A stretch of 6,547 nucleotides of DNA from an uncultured Zetaproteobacteria bacterium (GCA_947311795.1 CAMZLX010000110.1:1-6547); one strand, 5' to 3'; shown: positions 1 to 6,547, numbered from the stretch's first letter. Numbers and translations are program-made. The notes: generated by a model not told the origin, from the letters alone.

Positions 1-270
1 ACTCGCCGCTTGGCACACTTTTATGCCCATGAATCTTGCGGACAATGTACGCCTTGTCGCGAAGGTACAGGTTGGGTTGAACGCATTTTAAATCGTTTGG
101 ATGCAGGCGATGCCACGGAAGAAGATGTGAAAGTGTTGTATGATGCTTCAAAACATATGGCAGGACGCACGATTTGTGCTTTGGCTGAAGGTGCGGCTGC
201 ACCAACCTTATCGTTGCTGAAATTCTTCCCAGAAGATGTGCAGGCTAAACTTGCGGAGAAATCATCATGA
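1..270 (+). CDS. nuoF: NADH:quinone oxidoreductase subunit F, C-terminal fragment (5' end outside window)
   Basis: NuoF is the peripheral-arm subunit that binds NADH and FMN and passes electrons to cluster N3. Only its last 89 residues are here, read from base 1 in frame 1 without a stop until TGA at 268-270. The first three codons (T-R-R) already belong to the protein, so the TTG at position 10 is not a start. The fragment carries the N3 [4Fe-4S] ligands: the motif ESCGQCTPCREGTGW gives Cys at fragment residues 13, 16 and 19, and the fourth ligand is Cys59 in TICALAEGAA. The Cys19-Cys59 spacing of 40 is that of mitochondrial NDUFV1 rather than E. coli NuoF (41). The Rossmann-like NADH site and FMN site lie upstream and cannot be judged. 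The stop overlaps the nuoG start in ATGA (267-270). Identity is very secure; completeness of the gene is unknown. Confidence 0.96.
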   Translation, partial: TRRLAHFYAHESCGQCTPCREGTGWVERILNRLDAGDATEEDVKVLYDASKHMAGRTICALAEGAAAPTLSLLKFFPEDVQAKLAEKSS

Positions 271-2636
271 CAGAATTGTTTATTAATGACGAAGAAGTCA
301 CAGTTCCAGCAGGAACCAGTATTTTAGAAGCTTGCCGTGCAAATGATGTTGAGGTGCCATACTTTTGTTATCACCCTGAATTGTCGGTTGCAGCAAACTG
401 CCGTATGTGTTTGGTAGAGATTGAAGGCTGGCCAAAACCTGCTGCGTCATGTTGCACACCTGTTGCTGAAGGCATGAAAGTGGTTACCCAAACAGAAGGT
501 TTGGAAAAAGACCGTGCTATGATGATGGAATACCTATTGATTAACCATCCTTTGGATTGCCCAGTGTGTGACCAAGGTGGTGCATGTAAACTTCAAGATT
601 ACGCCGTTGACCATGGTATGGGTAAAGGGCGTTATGTTGAAGAGAAACGCATTCCAAGTGATAAAGATTTAGGTCCATTTGTGAACACATGTATGACGCG
701 CTGTATTCATTGTACGCGTTGCGTTCGTTTTGCGGATGAAATTGCTGGCACTGGTGATATGGGCGTGCTTAACCGTGGTGACCACATGTTGATTGAAGGT
801 GTGGTTGAAGATGCATTGGCATCTGAGCTTTCAGGTAATCTTCCTGATATTTGCCCTGTAGGCGCATTGTTGGATAAACCATCACATGATGTGTCTCGCC
901 CTTGGGAAATGACACGCCATAAAAGTACGTGTACCCAATGCCCTCAAGGCTGTGATATTGAGATTGAATCGCGCAATGATGAAGTGATGCGTATTCGCCC
1001 TGCCAAAGATGGGGTTGAGCCATGGATTTGTGACCGAGGCCGTTTTGTGTATGACGCATTCCGCTCGGATAACCGTTTGTTATCACCCAAGGTGCGTGAA
1101 GGTTCTGCGCTTATCGATGTATCATGGGATGATGCCATTACACGTGCGGTGAGTTTATTAAAAGGTAAACGTGTGGGTATTGTTTTCTCACCCGATTGGA
1201 GTGTGGAAGGTTTAACCGCTATTCGTCTGTTACACGACGTGGCATTTGAAGATGCACAAGTTGCATTTGAATTGCATCGTAGAGATACCCGTCCATTTGC
1301 CTTTGAAGAAGGTTTGTCGATGTCGGCAAAAGCGATTGAAAAAGCTGACCAAGTGGTTGTTTTGGGTTCAGATTTGCGTCAACGGCTGCCGATTTTGATG
1401 CAACGTTTGCGTAAACGTGCCAATGCGAACAAACCGATTACCCGTATCGGAGCTATGTTTTATCGTACCAATGCTGATTTGGCAGTGGATGTTTTGATTC
1501 GTCCTAGAGATTGGCACGCGGTGATTGCAACTGCCATGGTGCAGTTGAATGAGCTTGGTAAACTTGCAGCGGGTATGGATGCTTGGATTGAGAAAGTTGA
1601 TGCAAGGCATGATGCTGGCAAACGACTTGCTGATGCATTAATTGCGGATTCATGTGCCATGCTTGTGGGTGAAGAAATTCGTTCGCATGAAGATGCAGCG
1701 ACACTGATTCACGGTATTGATTTATTGATGCGTGCTGCAGGACATGCAGAAGTTGGTAAAGATGGACGCAACCTGTTGCCAGAAGGTATGAATGCACAGC
1801 TATTGTCTGGTGTGTTTGGCGATATTCGCACTTCAGCTGGTGACTTGTTTGATGCGGCGGCAAATGGTGAGTTGGATACATTGCTATTGGTTGGAAGTGA
1901 CCCTGTTGGCGATGGTCTGTTCTCGCGTCAAGCCAAAGCAGCGCTAGAAAAAGTAGACTTGGTTCAAGTGGCAGCAATTTCAGGTGATATGGGTAATTAT
2001 GCATCTGTACAGCTTCCAGCAGCAGCATACTCAGAAATTGATGGCACATTTATCAATATGGAAGGTCGCGTTCGCGTGGCAGATAATCCACTAAGCACAT
2101 TGGGTGAGCAGCGCCCGATGTGGAAAGTGATGATGCGCTTAGTACAAGCCATGGGCTTTGATGTACCTGCGGTGAATTTGGAAGAAGTTCGCGGTAAAGT
2201 GGTTGAGCTTGCACCAGCATGTACGGAACTTGCCGATGTTTGGTCAGGTGAAAAAGATGCGCGGACTATTTTCGTGCCGTCGGCTAGAAATAAAGGTGCC
2301 TCGTATCTACCGGAATTAGCAGAAAAAACCAAAGCATTGGATTTGGTTGGGCGTTATTCGATTTATCGCGAGGGTGCGTGGGTCAGGGCATCGGAGCTAT
2401 TGGTTGAAGCGGGTAATATTCATGCGATGGATGATGTGATTGTCCATCCAGACACATTAAAAGAACTTGGTTTGAGCGAAGGTAAACTTACCGTGGTTTC
2501 AAATTCAGGTGAGTTTAGTTTTGATGTAGGTTTGCGCACCGATGTATCACCAGGTGTTGTGTTTGTTGCCAAACGTGGTGTTGCAGGTGATTTATCCACG
2601 GAGACAAGTGTTGACTTGAAAGGGGGTCAATCATGA
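267..2636 (+). CDS. nuoG: NADH:quinone oxidoreductase subunit G (large iron-sulfur subunit)
   Basis: NuoG (789 aa) is the largest peripheral-arm subunit of complex I and carries electrons from N3 towards NuoI. Visible ligand sets, in order: [2Fe-2S] N1b at C34, C45, C48, C62 in a ferredoxin-like N-terminus; N5 at H94, C98, C101, C107 (HPLDCPVCDQGGAC); N4 at C146, C149, C152 (TRCIHCTRC) with C196 in ICPVGAL; and the accessory N7 set C222, C225, C229, C255 (TCTQCPQGC ... WICDRGRF). From about residue 285 a molybdopterin-oxidoreductase-type fold follows, with LLLVGSDPVGDG at 539-550 and EIDGTFINMEGRVRV around 590-604. In complex I this fold is a cofactor-free relic. Residues about 693-789 resemble the C-terminal molybdopterin dinucleotide-binding beta-barrel domain. 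At 789 aa it is near the Thermus homologue (783), shorter than E. coli (about 908) and longer than Paracoccus-type proteins. The ATG at 267 follows GGAG at 255-258 and overlaps the nuoF stop. Confidence 0.97.
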   Translation: MTELFINDEEVTVPAGTSILEACRANDVEVPYFCYHPELSVAANCRMCLVEIEGWPKPAASCCTPVAEGMKVVTQTEGLEKDRAMMMEYLLINHPLDCPVCDQGGACKLQDYAVDHGMGKGRYVEEKRIPSDKDLGPFVNTCMTRCIHCTRCVRFADEIAGTGDMGVLNRGDHMLIEGVVEDALASELSGNLPDICPVGALLDKPSHDVSRPWEMTRHKSTCTQCPQGCDIEIESRNDEVMRIRPAKDGVEPWICDRGRFVYDAFRSDNRLLSPKVREGSALIDVSWDDAITRAVSLLKGKRVGIVFSPDWSVEGLTAIRLLHDVAFEDAQVAFELHRRDTRPFAFEEGLSMSAKAIEKADQVVVLGSDLRQRLPILMQRLRKRANANKPITRIGAMFYRTNADLAVDVLIRPRDWHAVIATAMVQLNELGKLAAGMDAWIEKVDARHDAGKRLADALIADSCAMLVGEEIRSHEDAATLIHGIDLLMRAAGHAEVGKDGRNLLPEGMNAQLLSGVFGDIRTSAGDLFDAAANGELDTLLLVGSDPVGDGLFSRQAKAALEKVDLVQVAAISGDMGNYASVQLPAAAYSEIDGTFINMEGRVRVADNPLSTLGEQRPMWKVMMRLVQAMGFDVPAVNLEEVRGKVVELAPACTELADVWSGEKDARTIFVPSARNKGASYLPELAEKTKALDLVGRYSIYREGAWVRASELLVEAGNIHAMDDVIVHPDTLKELGLSEGKLTVVSNSGEFSFDVGLRTDVSPGVVFVAKRGVAGDLSTETSVDLKGGQS

Positions 2637-3697
2637 ATGTGTTAGATATGGCTTTGCAGGTCATTATTTGGGCAGTTGAGATTGTTGCGGTTGTGCTTCC
2701 GTTAGCATTGGCTGTTGCTTATACCACCTACGCAGAGCGTCGTATTATTGGCTGGATGCAAGTGCGTCAAGGTTGTAACCGCGTTGGTCCTTGGGGATTG
2801 TTTCAGCCGTTGGCTGATGGACTGAAAATGTTCATGAAAGAAACGATTATTCCAGCAAAATCAAACAAGTTTTTGTTTGTAGCAGCACCTGTATTGTCAT
2901 TGATGCCAGCGTTCTTGGCATACGCTGTGGTTCCTTTTGGTGAAACATCATTGTTTGGTTTCTGGGATAAATTGCATGTGATGGCAATTGCTGATTTGAA
3001 TGTTGGTATTTTATATGTGATGGCAATTTCCAGTTTGGCGATTTATGGTATTTTGATGGCGGGTTGGGCATCCAACTCTAAATACGCATTGATTGGTGCT
3101 ATTCGCGCAACGTCTCAAATGATTTCTTATGAAATTGCCATGGGATTCTCGATTGTTTGCGTGCTTATTTTGGCAGGTAGCCTTAGCCTAACAGACATTG
3201 TACATGCACAAGCTGGTGGCATTCTGCATTGGTATTTTATTCCTTTGTTTCCTATGTTTATCGTTTATTTCATCTCCGGTGCTGCGGAAACCAACCGTTC
3301 GCCGTTTGATTTACCTGAAGGCGAAGCTGAGCTGGTTGCAGGCTTCTTTGTTGAGTATTCAGGCATGTGGTTTGCGGTGTTTGCGCTCGCTGAGTATGCC
3401 GCGATGATTTTAATCGCGCTTATGACCTCGATTTTATTTATGGGCGGCTGGAATCCACCGTTTGAGTTTTTAAGTTTTATTCCAGGTACAGTTTGGTTGT
3501 TGATGAAAACATCATTCTTTATTTTTGTGTTCATTTGGTTCCGCGCAACTTTCCCACGTTATCGCTATGACCAGTTGATGCGTTTGGGCTGGAAGGTGTT
3601 TTTACCGCTTGCTATGGGCTGGGTGGCAGTGATTGGTATCTTTACCTATACGCCTGTATTGTCCGATTTAATTGGCTTCTGGCAGCCTTGGAGGTAA
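2633..3697 (+). CDS. nuoH: NADH:quinone oxidoreductase subunit H (ND1 homologue)
   Basis: NuoH (354 aa) is the membrane subunit that joins the peripheral arm to the membrane arm and forms part of the quinone chamber. About eight hydrophobic segments can be read, for example around residues 9-32, 80-103, 121-143, 162-184, 197-215, 243-265, 283-303 and 321-343. Family signatures are present: YAERRIIGWMQVRQG (33-47), GWASNSKYALIGAIR (144-158), SYEIAMG (165-171), the acidic loop AAETNRSPFDLPEGEAELVAG (E219, E229, E231, E233, then E241 in FVEYSG), and WFRATFPRYRYDQLMRLGWK (302-321). The glutamate cluster is the known coupling region between quinone and the proton path. One oddity is Cys48 in QGCNRVGP, where most homologues have proline. 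The ATG at 2633 overlaps the nuoG stop (ATGA) and follows AGGGGG at 2621-2626, six bases upstream. Confidence 0.97.
   Translation: MNVLDMALQVIIWAVEIVAVVLPLALAVAYTTYAERRIIGWMQVRQGCNRVGPWGLFQPLADGLKMFMKETIIPAKSNKFLFVAAPVLSLMPAFLAYAVVPFGETSLFGFWDKLHVMAIADLNVGILYVMAISSLAIYGILMAGWASNSKYALIGAIRATSQMISYEIAMGFSIVCVLILAGSLSLTDIVHAQAGGILHWYFIPLFPMFIVYFISGAAETNRSPFDLPEGEAELVAGFFVEYSGMWFAVFALAEYAAMILIALMTSILFMGGWNPPFEFLSFIPGTVWLLMKTSFFIFVFIWFRATFPRYRYDQLMRLGWKVFLPLAMGWVAVIGIFTYTPVLSDLIGFWQPWR
3690..3694 (+). promoter_or_regulatory. Shine-Dalgarno site for nuoI
   Basis: GGAGG sits inside the last two sense codons of nuoH and ends seven bases before the ATG at 3702. It decides the nuoI start: an in-frame TTG at 3672 would add ten residues lying wholly within nuoH and has no comparable ribosome site, and the extra residues are not typical of NuoI N-termini. 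Confidence 0.8.
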
Positions 3698-3701
3698 TGA
3701 G

Positions 3702-4184
3702 ATGATTAAACGTACACTCAAAACATGGCTGTTGTGGGAGCTCGTCATGGGGCTTGCATTAACAGGACGCTATTTGTTTAAGAAAAAGATTACAGTGCAA
3801 TACCCTGAGGAGCGCACATGGTTGTCACCGCGCTTTCGTGGCTTACATGCGTTGCGCCGTTATGAAAACGGTGAGGAGCGTTGCATTGCTTGTAAACTGT
3901 GCGAAGTGACTTGCCCTGCTTTGGCAATCACCATTGAATCAGAAGAGCGTGATGATGGTTCACGCCGCACAACACGTTACGACATTGACATGACCAAGTG
4001 TATTTTCTGCGGTTTTTGTACTGAAGCATGTCCTGTTGATGCAATTGTGGAAACACAAGAGTTTGAGTATGCATCAGAAACACGCGAAGCATTATATTAC
4101 ACCAAAGATATGTTGCTTGATGTGGGTAAACGTTATGAGCCGCAAATCGCATCCAACATCGCTGCTGATGCGCGTTATCAATAA
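3702..4184 (+). CDS. nuoI: NADH:quinone oxidoreductase subunit I (8Fe-8S ferredoxin-type, TYKY homologue)
   Basis: NuoI (160 aa) carries clusters N6a and N6b and relays electrons from NuoG to NuoB next to the membrane. Two [4Fe-4S] ferredoxin motifs are intact: C61-C64-C67-C71 (RCIACKLCEVTCPALAI) and C100-C103-C106-C110 (KCIFCGFCTEACPVDAI). The N-terminal 30 residues (TLKTWLLWELVMGLALTGRY) form the amphipathic helix that lies on the membrane next to NuoH in known structures. The stretch DGSRRTTRYDIDMTKC and the ETREALYY segment after the second motif closely match alphaproteobacterial and mitochondrial NuoI, and the length is also that of this group. The gene starts four bases after the nuoH stop; the ATG at 3702 is chosen because GGAGG is correctly spaced before it. 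Nothing looks truncated or altered. Confidence 0.97.
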   Translation: MIKRTLKTWLLWELVMGLALTGRYLFKKKITVQYPEERTWLSPRFRGLHALRRYENGEERCIACKLCEVTCPALAITIESEERDDGSRRTTRYDIDMTKCIFCGFCTEACPVDAIVETQEFEYASETREALYYTKDMLLDVGKRYEPQIASNIAADARYQ

Positions 4185-4190
4185 GGGTTC

Positions 4191-4196
4191 GGAGGA
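4191..4196 (+). promoter_or_regulatory. Shine-Dalgarno site for nuoJ
   Basis: GGAGGA lies in the 15-base gap between nuoI and nuoJ, three bases before the ATG at 4200. The match to the anti-Shine-Dalgarno core is strong although the spacing is short. The gap holds no hairpin or other signal that I can see. Confidence 0.65.
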
Positions 4197-4199
4197 ATA

Positions 4200-4784
4200 A
4201 TGATAGAAATCGGATTCTTTTATTTGTTTGCAGGCATGGCGGTATTTGCTGCTTTGGGCGTGATTTTGTCTGCCAACACCATGTATTCTGCGATGTGGTT
4301 AATTCTTTGCTTTTTTAATGCATCGGGTTTGTTTTTTCTATTGGATGCCGAGTTTTTAGGTATTGTGCTCATCCTTATTTATGTGGGTGCGGTGATGGTA
4401 CTGTTCATGTTTGTGGTGATGATGCTGGAGGTTAACCAAGCGCAGAAACGCGAAGGTTGGCTCAATTATCTTCCCGTTGGCGGTATGATTGCACTTATTC
4501 TTTTTGTTGAACTGGTTGCAGCATCCACCAGTGGTATTTTTAGCACAGGTGAAATGGCGATGGCATCGCATTTGGGTGCTGAAGTGAACAACACGGTTGA
4601 GATTGGTAAAATACTTTATACTGAGTATTTATTGGGTTTTGAAATCGCAGCTATTATTTTGTTGGTTGCGCTTGTGGGCGCGATTGTTCTGACGTTGCGC
4701 GAGCGTAAAGATGCCAAATATCAAGATATTTCGAAGCAAGTTAAAGTGCGCAAAGAAGATAGATTGCGTAAGGTGAGTATGTAA
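4200..4784 (+). CDS. nuoJ: NADH:quinone oxidoreductase subunit J (ND6 homologue)
   Basis: NuoJ (194 aa) is a small membrane subunit between NuoH/NuoA and NuoK. Five hydrophobic segments are visible, roughly residues 3-23, 28-47, 52-76, 92-110 and 145-166, as expected for the family. The third contains the conserved EFLGIVLILIYVGAVMVLFMF stretch (51-71), where the complex I structures show a pi-bulge whose rotation gates proton transfer. The last helix has the family pattern LYTEYLLGFEIAAIILLVAL followed by VGAIVLTLRER. After it comes a cytoplasmic or peripheral tail of about 27 residues (168-194) very rich in Lys, Arg and Glu. The gene begins 15 bases after nuoI with GGAGGA before the ATG, and its TAA stop overlaps the nuoK ATG by one base (TAATG, 4782-4786). 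Confidence 0.96.
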   Translation: MIEIGFFYLFAGMAVFAALGVILSANTMYSAMWLILCFFNASGLFFLLDAEFLGIVLILIYVGAVMVLFMFVVMMLEVNQAQKREGWLNYLPVGGMIALILFVELVAASTSGIFSTGEMAMASHLGAEVNNTVEIGKILYTEYLLGFEIAAIILLVALVGAIVLTLRERKDAKYQDISKQVKVRKEDRLRKVSM

Positions 4785-5089
4785 TGATTCCATTATCTAA
4801 TTTTCTAATTGTTGGGGCAATCTTGTTTAGTTTGGGAATTGTTGGTTTGTTTCTCAACCGTAAAAACGTGATTGTAATTTTAATGTGTGTTGAGCTGATG
4901 CTGTTGGCTGTGAATATAAATTTTGCAGCATTCTCTCATTATTTGGGAGACTTGGGCGGGCAAATCATGGTCTTTTTCGTGCTGACGGTTGCAGCGTCTG
5001 AAGTTGCCATTGGTCTTGCTATTTTGGTGGCATATTATCGTCAACGTCGCTCGATTGCTGTTGAAGACATCAACACACTACAGGGTTAA
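4784..5089 (+). CDS. nuoK: NADH:quinone oxidoreductase subunit K (ND4L homologue)
   Basis: NuoK (101 aa, the usual family length) is a three-helix membrane subunit that connects NuoJ to the antiporter-like subunits. Hydrophobic segments lie around residues 3-23, 28-51 and 60-85. The two membrane glutamates essential in E. coli (E36 and E72) are present as E37 in CVELMLLAVNINF and E73 in TVAASEVAIGLAI, so the central proton relay is intact. The family signature GLFLNRKNVIVILMCVELM is clear. The ATG shares its first base with the nuoJ stop, and AAGGTGAG at 4770-4777, inside the nuoJ tail, serves as the ribosome site. Re-initiation after nuoJ is likely. The stop is TAA at 5087-5089, followed 12 bases later by nuoL. 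Confidence 0.97.
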   Translation: MIPLSNFLIVGAILFSLGIVGLFLNRKNVIVILMCVELMLLAVNINFAAFSHYLGDLGGQIMVFFVLTVAASEVAIGLAILVAYYRQRRSIAVEDINTLQG

Positions 5090-5095
5090 GGGGAG
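5088..5095 (+). promoter_or_regulatory. Shine-Dalgarno site for nuoL (supports a GTG start)
   Basis: AAGGGGAG runs from the nuoK stop codon into the short nuoK-nuoL gap and ends six bases before GTG at 5102. The first in-frame ATG, at 5123, has only GCGACAACAGAA before it, with no purine-rich site, so GTG 5102 is the better start. Confidence 0.75.
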
Positions 5096-5101
5096 TTCAT
5101 C

Positions 5102-6547
5102 GTGGTACATGCGACAACAGAAATGACGCTGAACACAGCAGAATTGATGGCGATTCCTTTGCTTCCATTGTTTGGGGCGATGGCAGCTGGATTGTTTGGT
5201 TGGGTTCTAAAAGATAAGTTAAGCCATTGGATTACATCGGGTTGCGTGATTTTGTCTGCAATACTATCCATACATGTGTTTTCACAGGTACTACAAGGTG
5301 CCGAATTCTACGGCAACTTCTGGACTTGGATTGCATCGGGCGATTTGGTGGTCAATATTGGCATGATGATTGACCCATTGACCACGATTATGATGGTCAC
5401 GGTGACTGTAGTTTCGGCTTGCGTGCATATCTACACCATTGGATATATGCATGGTGACCCGGGTTATCCGCGTTTCTTCTCGTATATCTCTGCATTTACA
5501 TTTTCTATGCTTGTTTTGGTGATGGGCAATAGCTTTTTCACTTTATTCTTCGGTTGGGAAGCTGTGGGTTTATTCTCATATTTATTGATTGGTTTCTGGT
5601 TCAAACGCGAATCTGCAACGACAGCTGCGATGAAAGCATTTATTGTTAACCGCGTGGGTGACTTTGGTTTTGCCATTGGTATTTTGGCAGTATGGTATTA
5701 TTTTGGCACAGTGGACTACCGCGAAGTTTTCGCGTTGGTTGAAGGTTTTGTGGCAACGAACCAAACCATGCATTTCCTAGGCATGGAAATTGACACCATT
5801 ACCTTTATTTGTTTGGCGTTGTTTGTCGGTGCTATGGGTAAGTCGGGTCAAGTTCCTTTGCATGTTTGGCTTCCTGATTCTATGGAAGGTCCAACGCCAA
5901 TTTCAGCATTGATTCATGCGGCAACCATGGTGACGGCGGGTGTGTTTATGGTGGCGCGTCTGTCGCCCATGTTTGAATATTCTGAAGTGGCATTGGCAGT
6001 GGTGACCATTGTGGGAACGATTACTGCATTTATGTGTGCCACAATCGGTTTGGTGCAAAATGATATTAAACGTGTGATTGCCTACTCTACATGTTCGCAG
6101 TTGGGTTATATGTTTGTTGCACTGGGCATTTCCGCATATCCCGCGGGCATTTTTCACTTGATGACCCATGCATACTTTAAAGCTTTGTTATTCCTTGCTG
6201 CGGGTTCTGTGATTCACGCAGTGCATCATAATCAAGATATTCGTTTGATGGGGCAGTTGCGTAAATTTATGCCGATTACATATATCACGATGCTGCTTGC
6301 CGGATTGGCGCTTTCTGGTATTCCTCCATTTGGTGGATTCTTCTCCAAAGATTTAATTATCGAAGCGGCTTATGCACGTGATATGGGCTGGGTGAGCCAG
6401 ATTGCATATTATGCGTTGATGTCAGGTGTGGTGATGACCGCATTCTACACATTCCGTATGTTCTTCTTAACATTCCATAACTCAGACCGTGTACCTGCTG
6501 AAACCAAAGCACATGTGCATGAATCGCCAAAAGTGATTACGATTCCA
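5102..6547 (+). CDS. nuoL: NADH:quinone oxidoreductase subunit L (ND5 homologue), N-terminal part, 3' end outside window
   Basis: NuoL is the distal antiporter-like proton-pumping subunit of the membrane arm. The frame from GTG 5102 is open to the last base: 482 codons, about three quarters of a normal NuoL (roughly 610-660 aa). The final transmembrane helices and the long lateral helix are therefore missing only because the window ends. Key buried residues known from E. coli NuoL are recognisable: E153 in FGWEAVGLFSYLLIGFW (E144), D187 in NRVGDFGFA (D178), K247 in GAMGKSGQVPLHVWLPDSM (K229), H272 in ALIHAATMVTAGVF (H254), H352, H356 and K360 in FHLMTHAYFKALLFLAAGS (H334, H338, K342), and K416 in GIPPFGGFFSKD (K399). 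The proton channel looks complete as far as it can be seen. The GTG start is supported by AAGGGGAG; an ATG seven codons later is the alternative. Residues 460-482 enter the hydrophilic loop after the TM13 region. Confidence 0.96.
   Translation, partial: MVHATTEMTLNTAELMAIPLLPLFGAMAAGLFGWVLKDKLSHWITSGCVILSAILSIHVFSQVLQGAEFYGNFWTWIASGDLVVNIGMMIDPLTTIMMVTVTVVSACVHIYTIGYMHGDPGYPRFFSYISAFTFSMLVLVMGNSFFTLFFGWEAVGLFSYLLIGFWFKRESATTAAMKAFIVNRVGDFGFAIGILAVWYYFGTVDYREVFALVEGFVATNQTMHFLGMEIDTITFICLALFVGAMGKSGQVPLHVWLPDSMEGPTPISALIHAATMVTAGVFMVARLSPMFEYSEVALAVVTIVGTITAFMCATIGLVQNDIKRVIAYSTCSQLGYMFVALGISAYPAGIFHLMTHAYFKALLFLAAGSVIHAVHHNQDIRLMGQLRKFMPITYITMLLAGLALSGIPPFGGFFSKDLIIEAAYARDMGWVSQIAYYALMSGVVMTAFYTFRMFFLTFHNSDRVPAETKAHVHESPKVITIP

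Noticed and set aside
10..12. TTG at position 10 as a start for a small 86-residue protein.
   Set aside because: The frame is open from base 1 and the residues before the TTG fit NuoF, so this is the tail of a full NuoF cut by the window edge.
769..1138. Two overlapping - strand frames within nuoG (769-1086 and 944-1138).
   Set aside because: Both are mirror frames of the N4/N7 region of NuoG, without motifs or independent start signals.
1504..2049. A 181-codon open frame on the - strand inside nuoG.
   Set aside because: It is antisense to a strongly conserved gene. Its translation is His/Gln/Leu-rich low-complexity sequence with no recognisable motif, as expected for the mirror of this codon usage.
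3198..3407. A 69-codon + strand frame within nuoH, hydrophobic at its start.
   Set aside because: It overlaps the conserved acidic loop of NuoH in another frame. The hydrophobicity is inherited from the T-rich codons of the membrane protein, and no family match is recognisable.
3672..3701. A longer nuoI start at TTG 3672.
   Set aside because: It lies wholly within nuoH and adds ten atypical residues. The ATG at 3702 has GGAGG at proper spacing and matches NuoI N-termini.
5903..6169. A His- and Cys-rich - strand frame that superficially looks like a metal-binding or zinc-finger protein.
   Set aside because: The His and Cys residues are the reverse complement of common Met, Val, Ala and Thr codons of nuoL. 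The cysteines have no regular spacing and no plausible ribosome site was seen.
1..6547. A new defence, mobile or otherwise undescribed system within the operon.
   Set aside because: Every base except about 30 lies in a recognised complex I gene on one strand. There are no inserts, repeats, frameshifts or foreign-looking stretches that could hold another system.

Overview
The window is a single uninterrupted stretch of a respiratory complex I operon (proton-pumping NADH:quinone oxidoreductase, nuo). It reads entirely on the + strand in the order nuoF (3' end only), nuoG, nuoH, nuoI, nuoJ, nuoK, nuoL (5' part only). The window cuts into nuoF at the left and nuoL at the right. nuoA-E should lie upstream and nuoM-N downstream, as in the standard bacterial order, but neither set is visible here.

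Layout: positions 1-270 hold the last 89 codons of NuoF with its N3 iron-sulfur ligands. Positions 267-2636 hold NuoG, the large iron-sulfur subunit, with ligands for N1b, N5, N4 and also the accessory N7 cluster. Positions 2633-3697 hold NuoH, the membrane subunit at the quinone site. Positions 3702-4184 hold NuoI, with clusters N6a and N6b. Positions 4200-4784, 4784-5089 and 5102-6547 hold the membrane subunits NuoJ, NuoK and NuoL. No gap between genes exceeds 15 bases. Several genes overlap by 1 or 4 bases and each start has a purine-rich Shine-Dalgarno sequence, so the genes are almost certainly cotranscribed and in part translationally coupled. I see no promoter, terminator, RNA gene, repeat, mobile element or CRISPR array.

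How the genes work together: NADH electrons enter through NuoE/F (FMN, N3). They pass along the clusters of NuoG (N1b, N4, N5), NuoI (N6a, N6b) and NuoB (N2, not in the window) to quinone bound near NuoH. The energy is relayed through NuoH, NuoJ and NuoK along a chain of buried charged residues to the antiporter-like subunits, of which NuoL is the distal one, to pump protons.

Organism: a Gram-negative bacterium, most likely a proteobacterium. The base composition looks moderate to slightly AT-rich. NuoI and the NuoF N3 spacing look alphaproteobacterial/mitochondrial, but NuoG keeps N7 ligands that the mitochondrial-type enzymes have lost. That mixture argues against a typical alpha- or betaproteobacterium. 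A lineage such as the Zetaproteobacteria is one candidate, but I cannot establish it from this sequence alone.

This is a conserved housekeeping region. I looked for an undescribed system and did not find one; the findings below are small and mostly of comparative interest.
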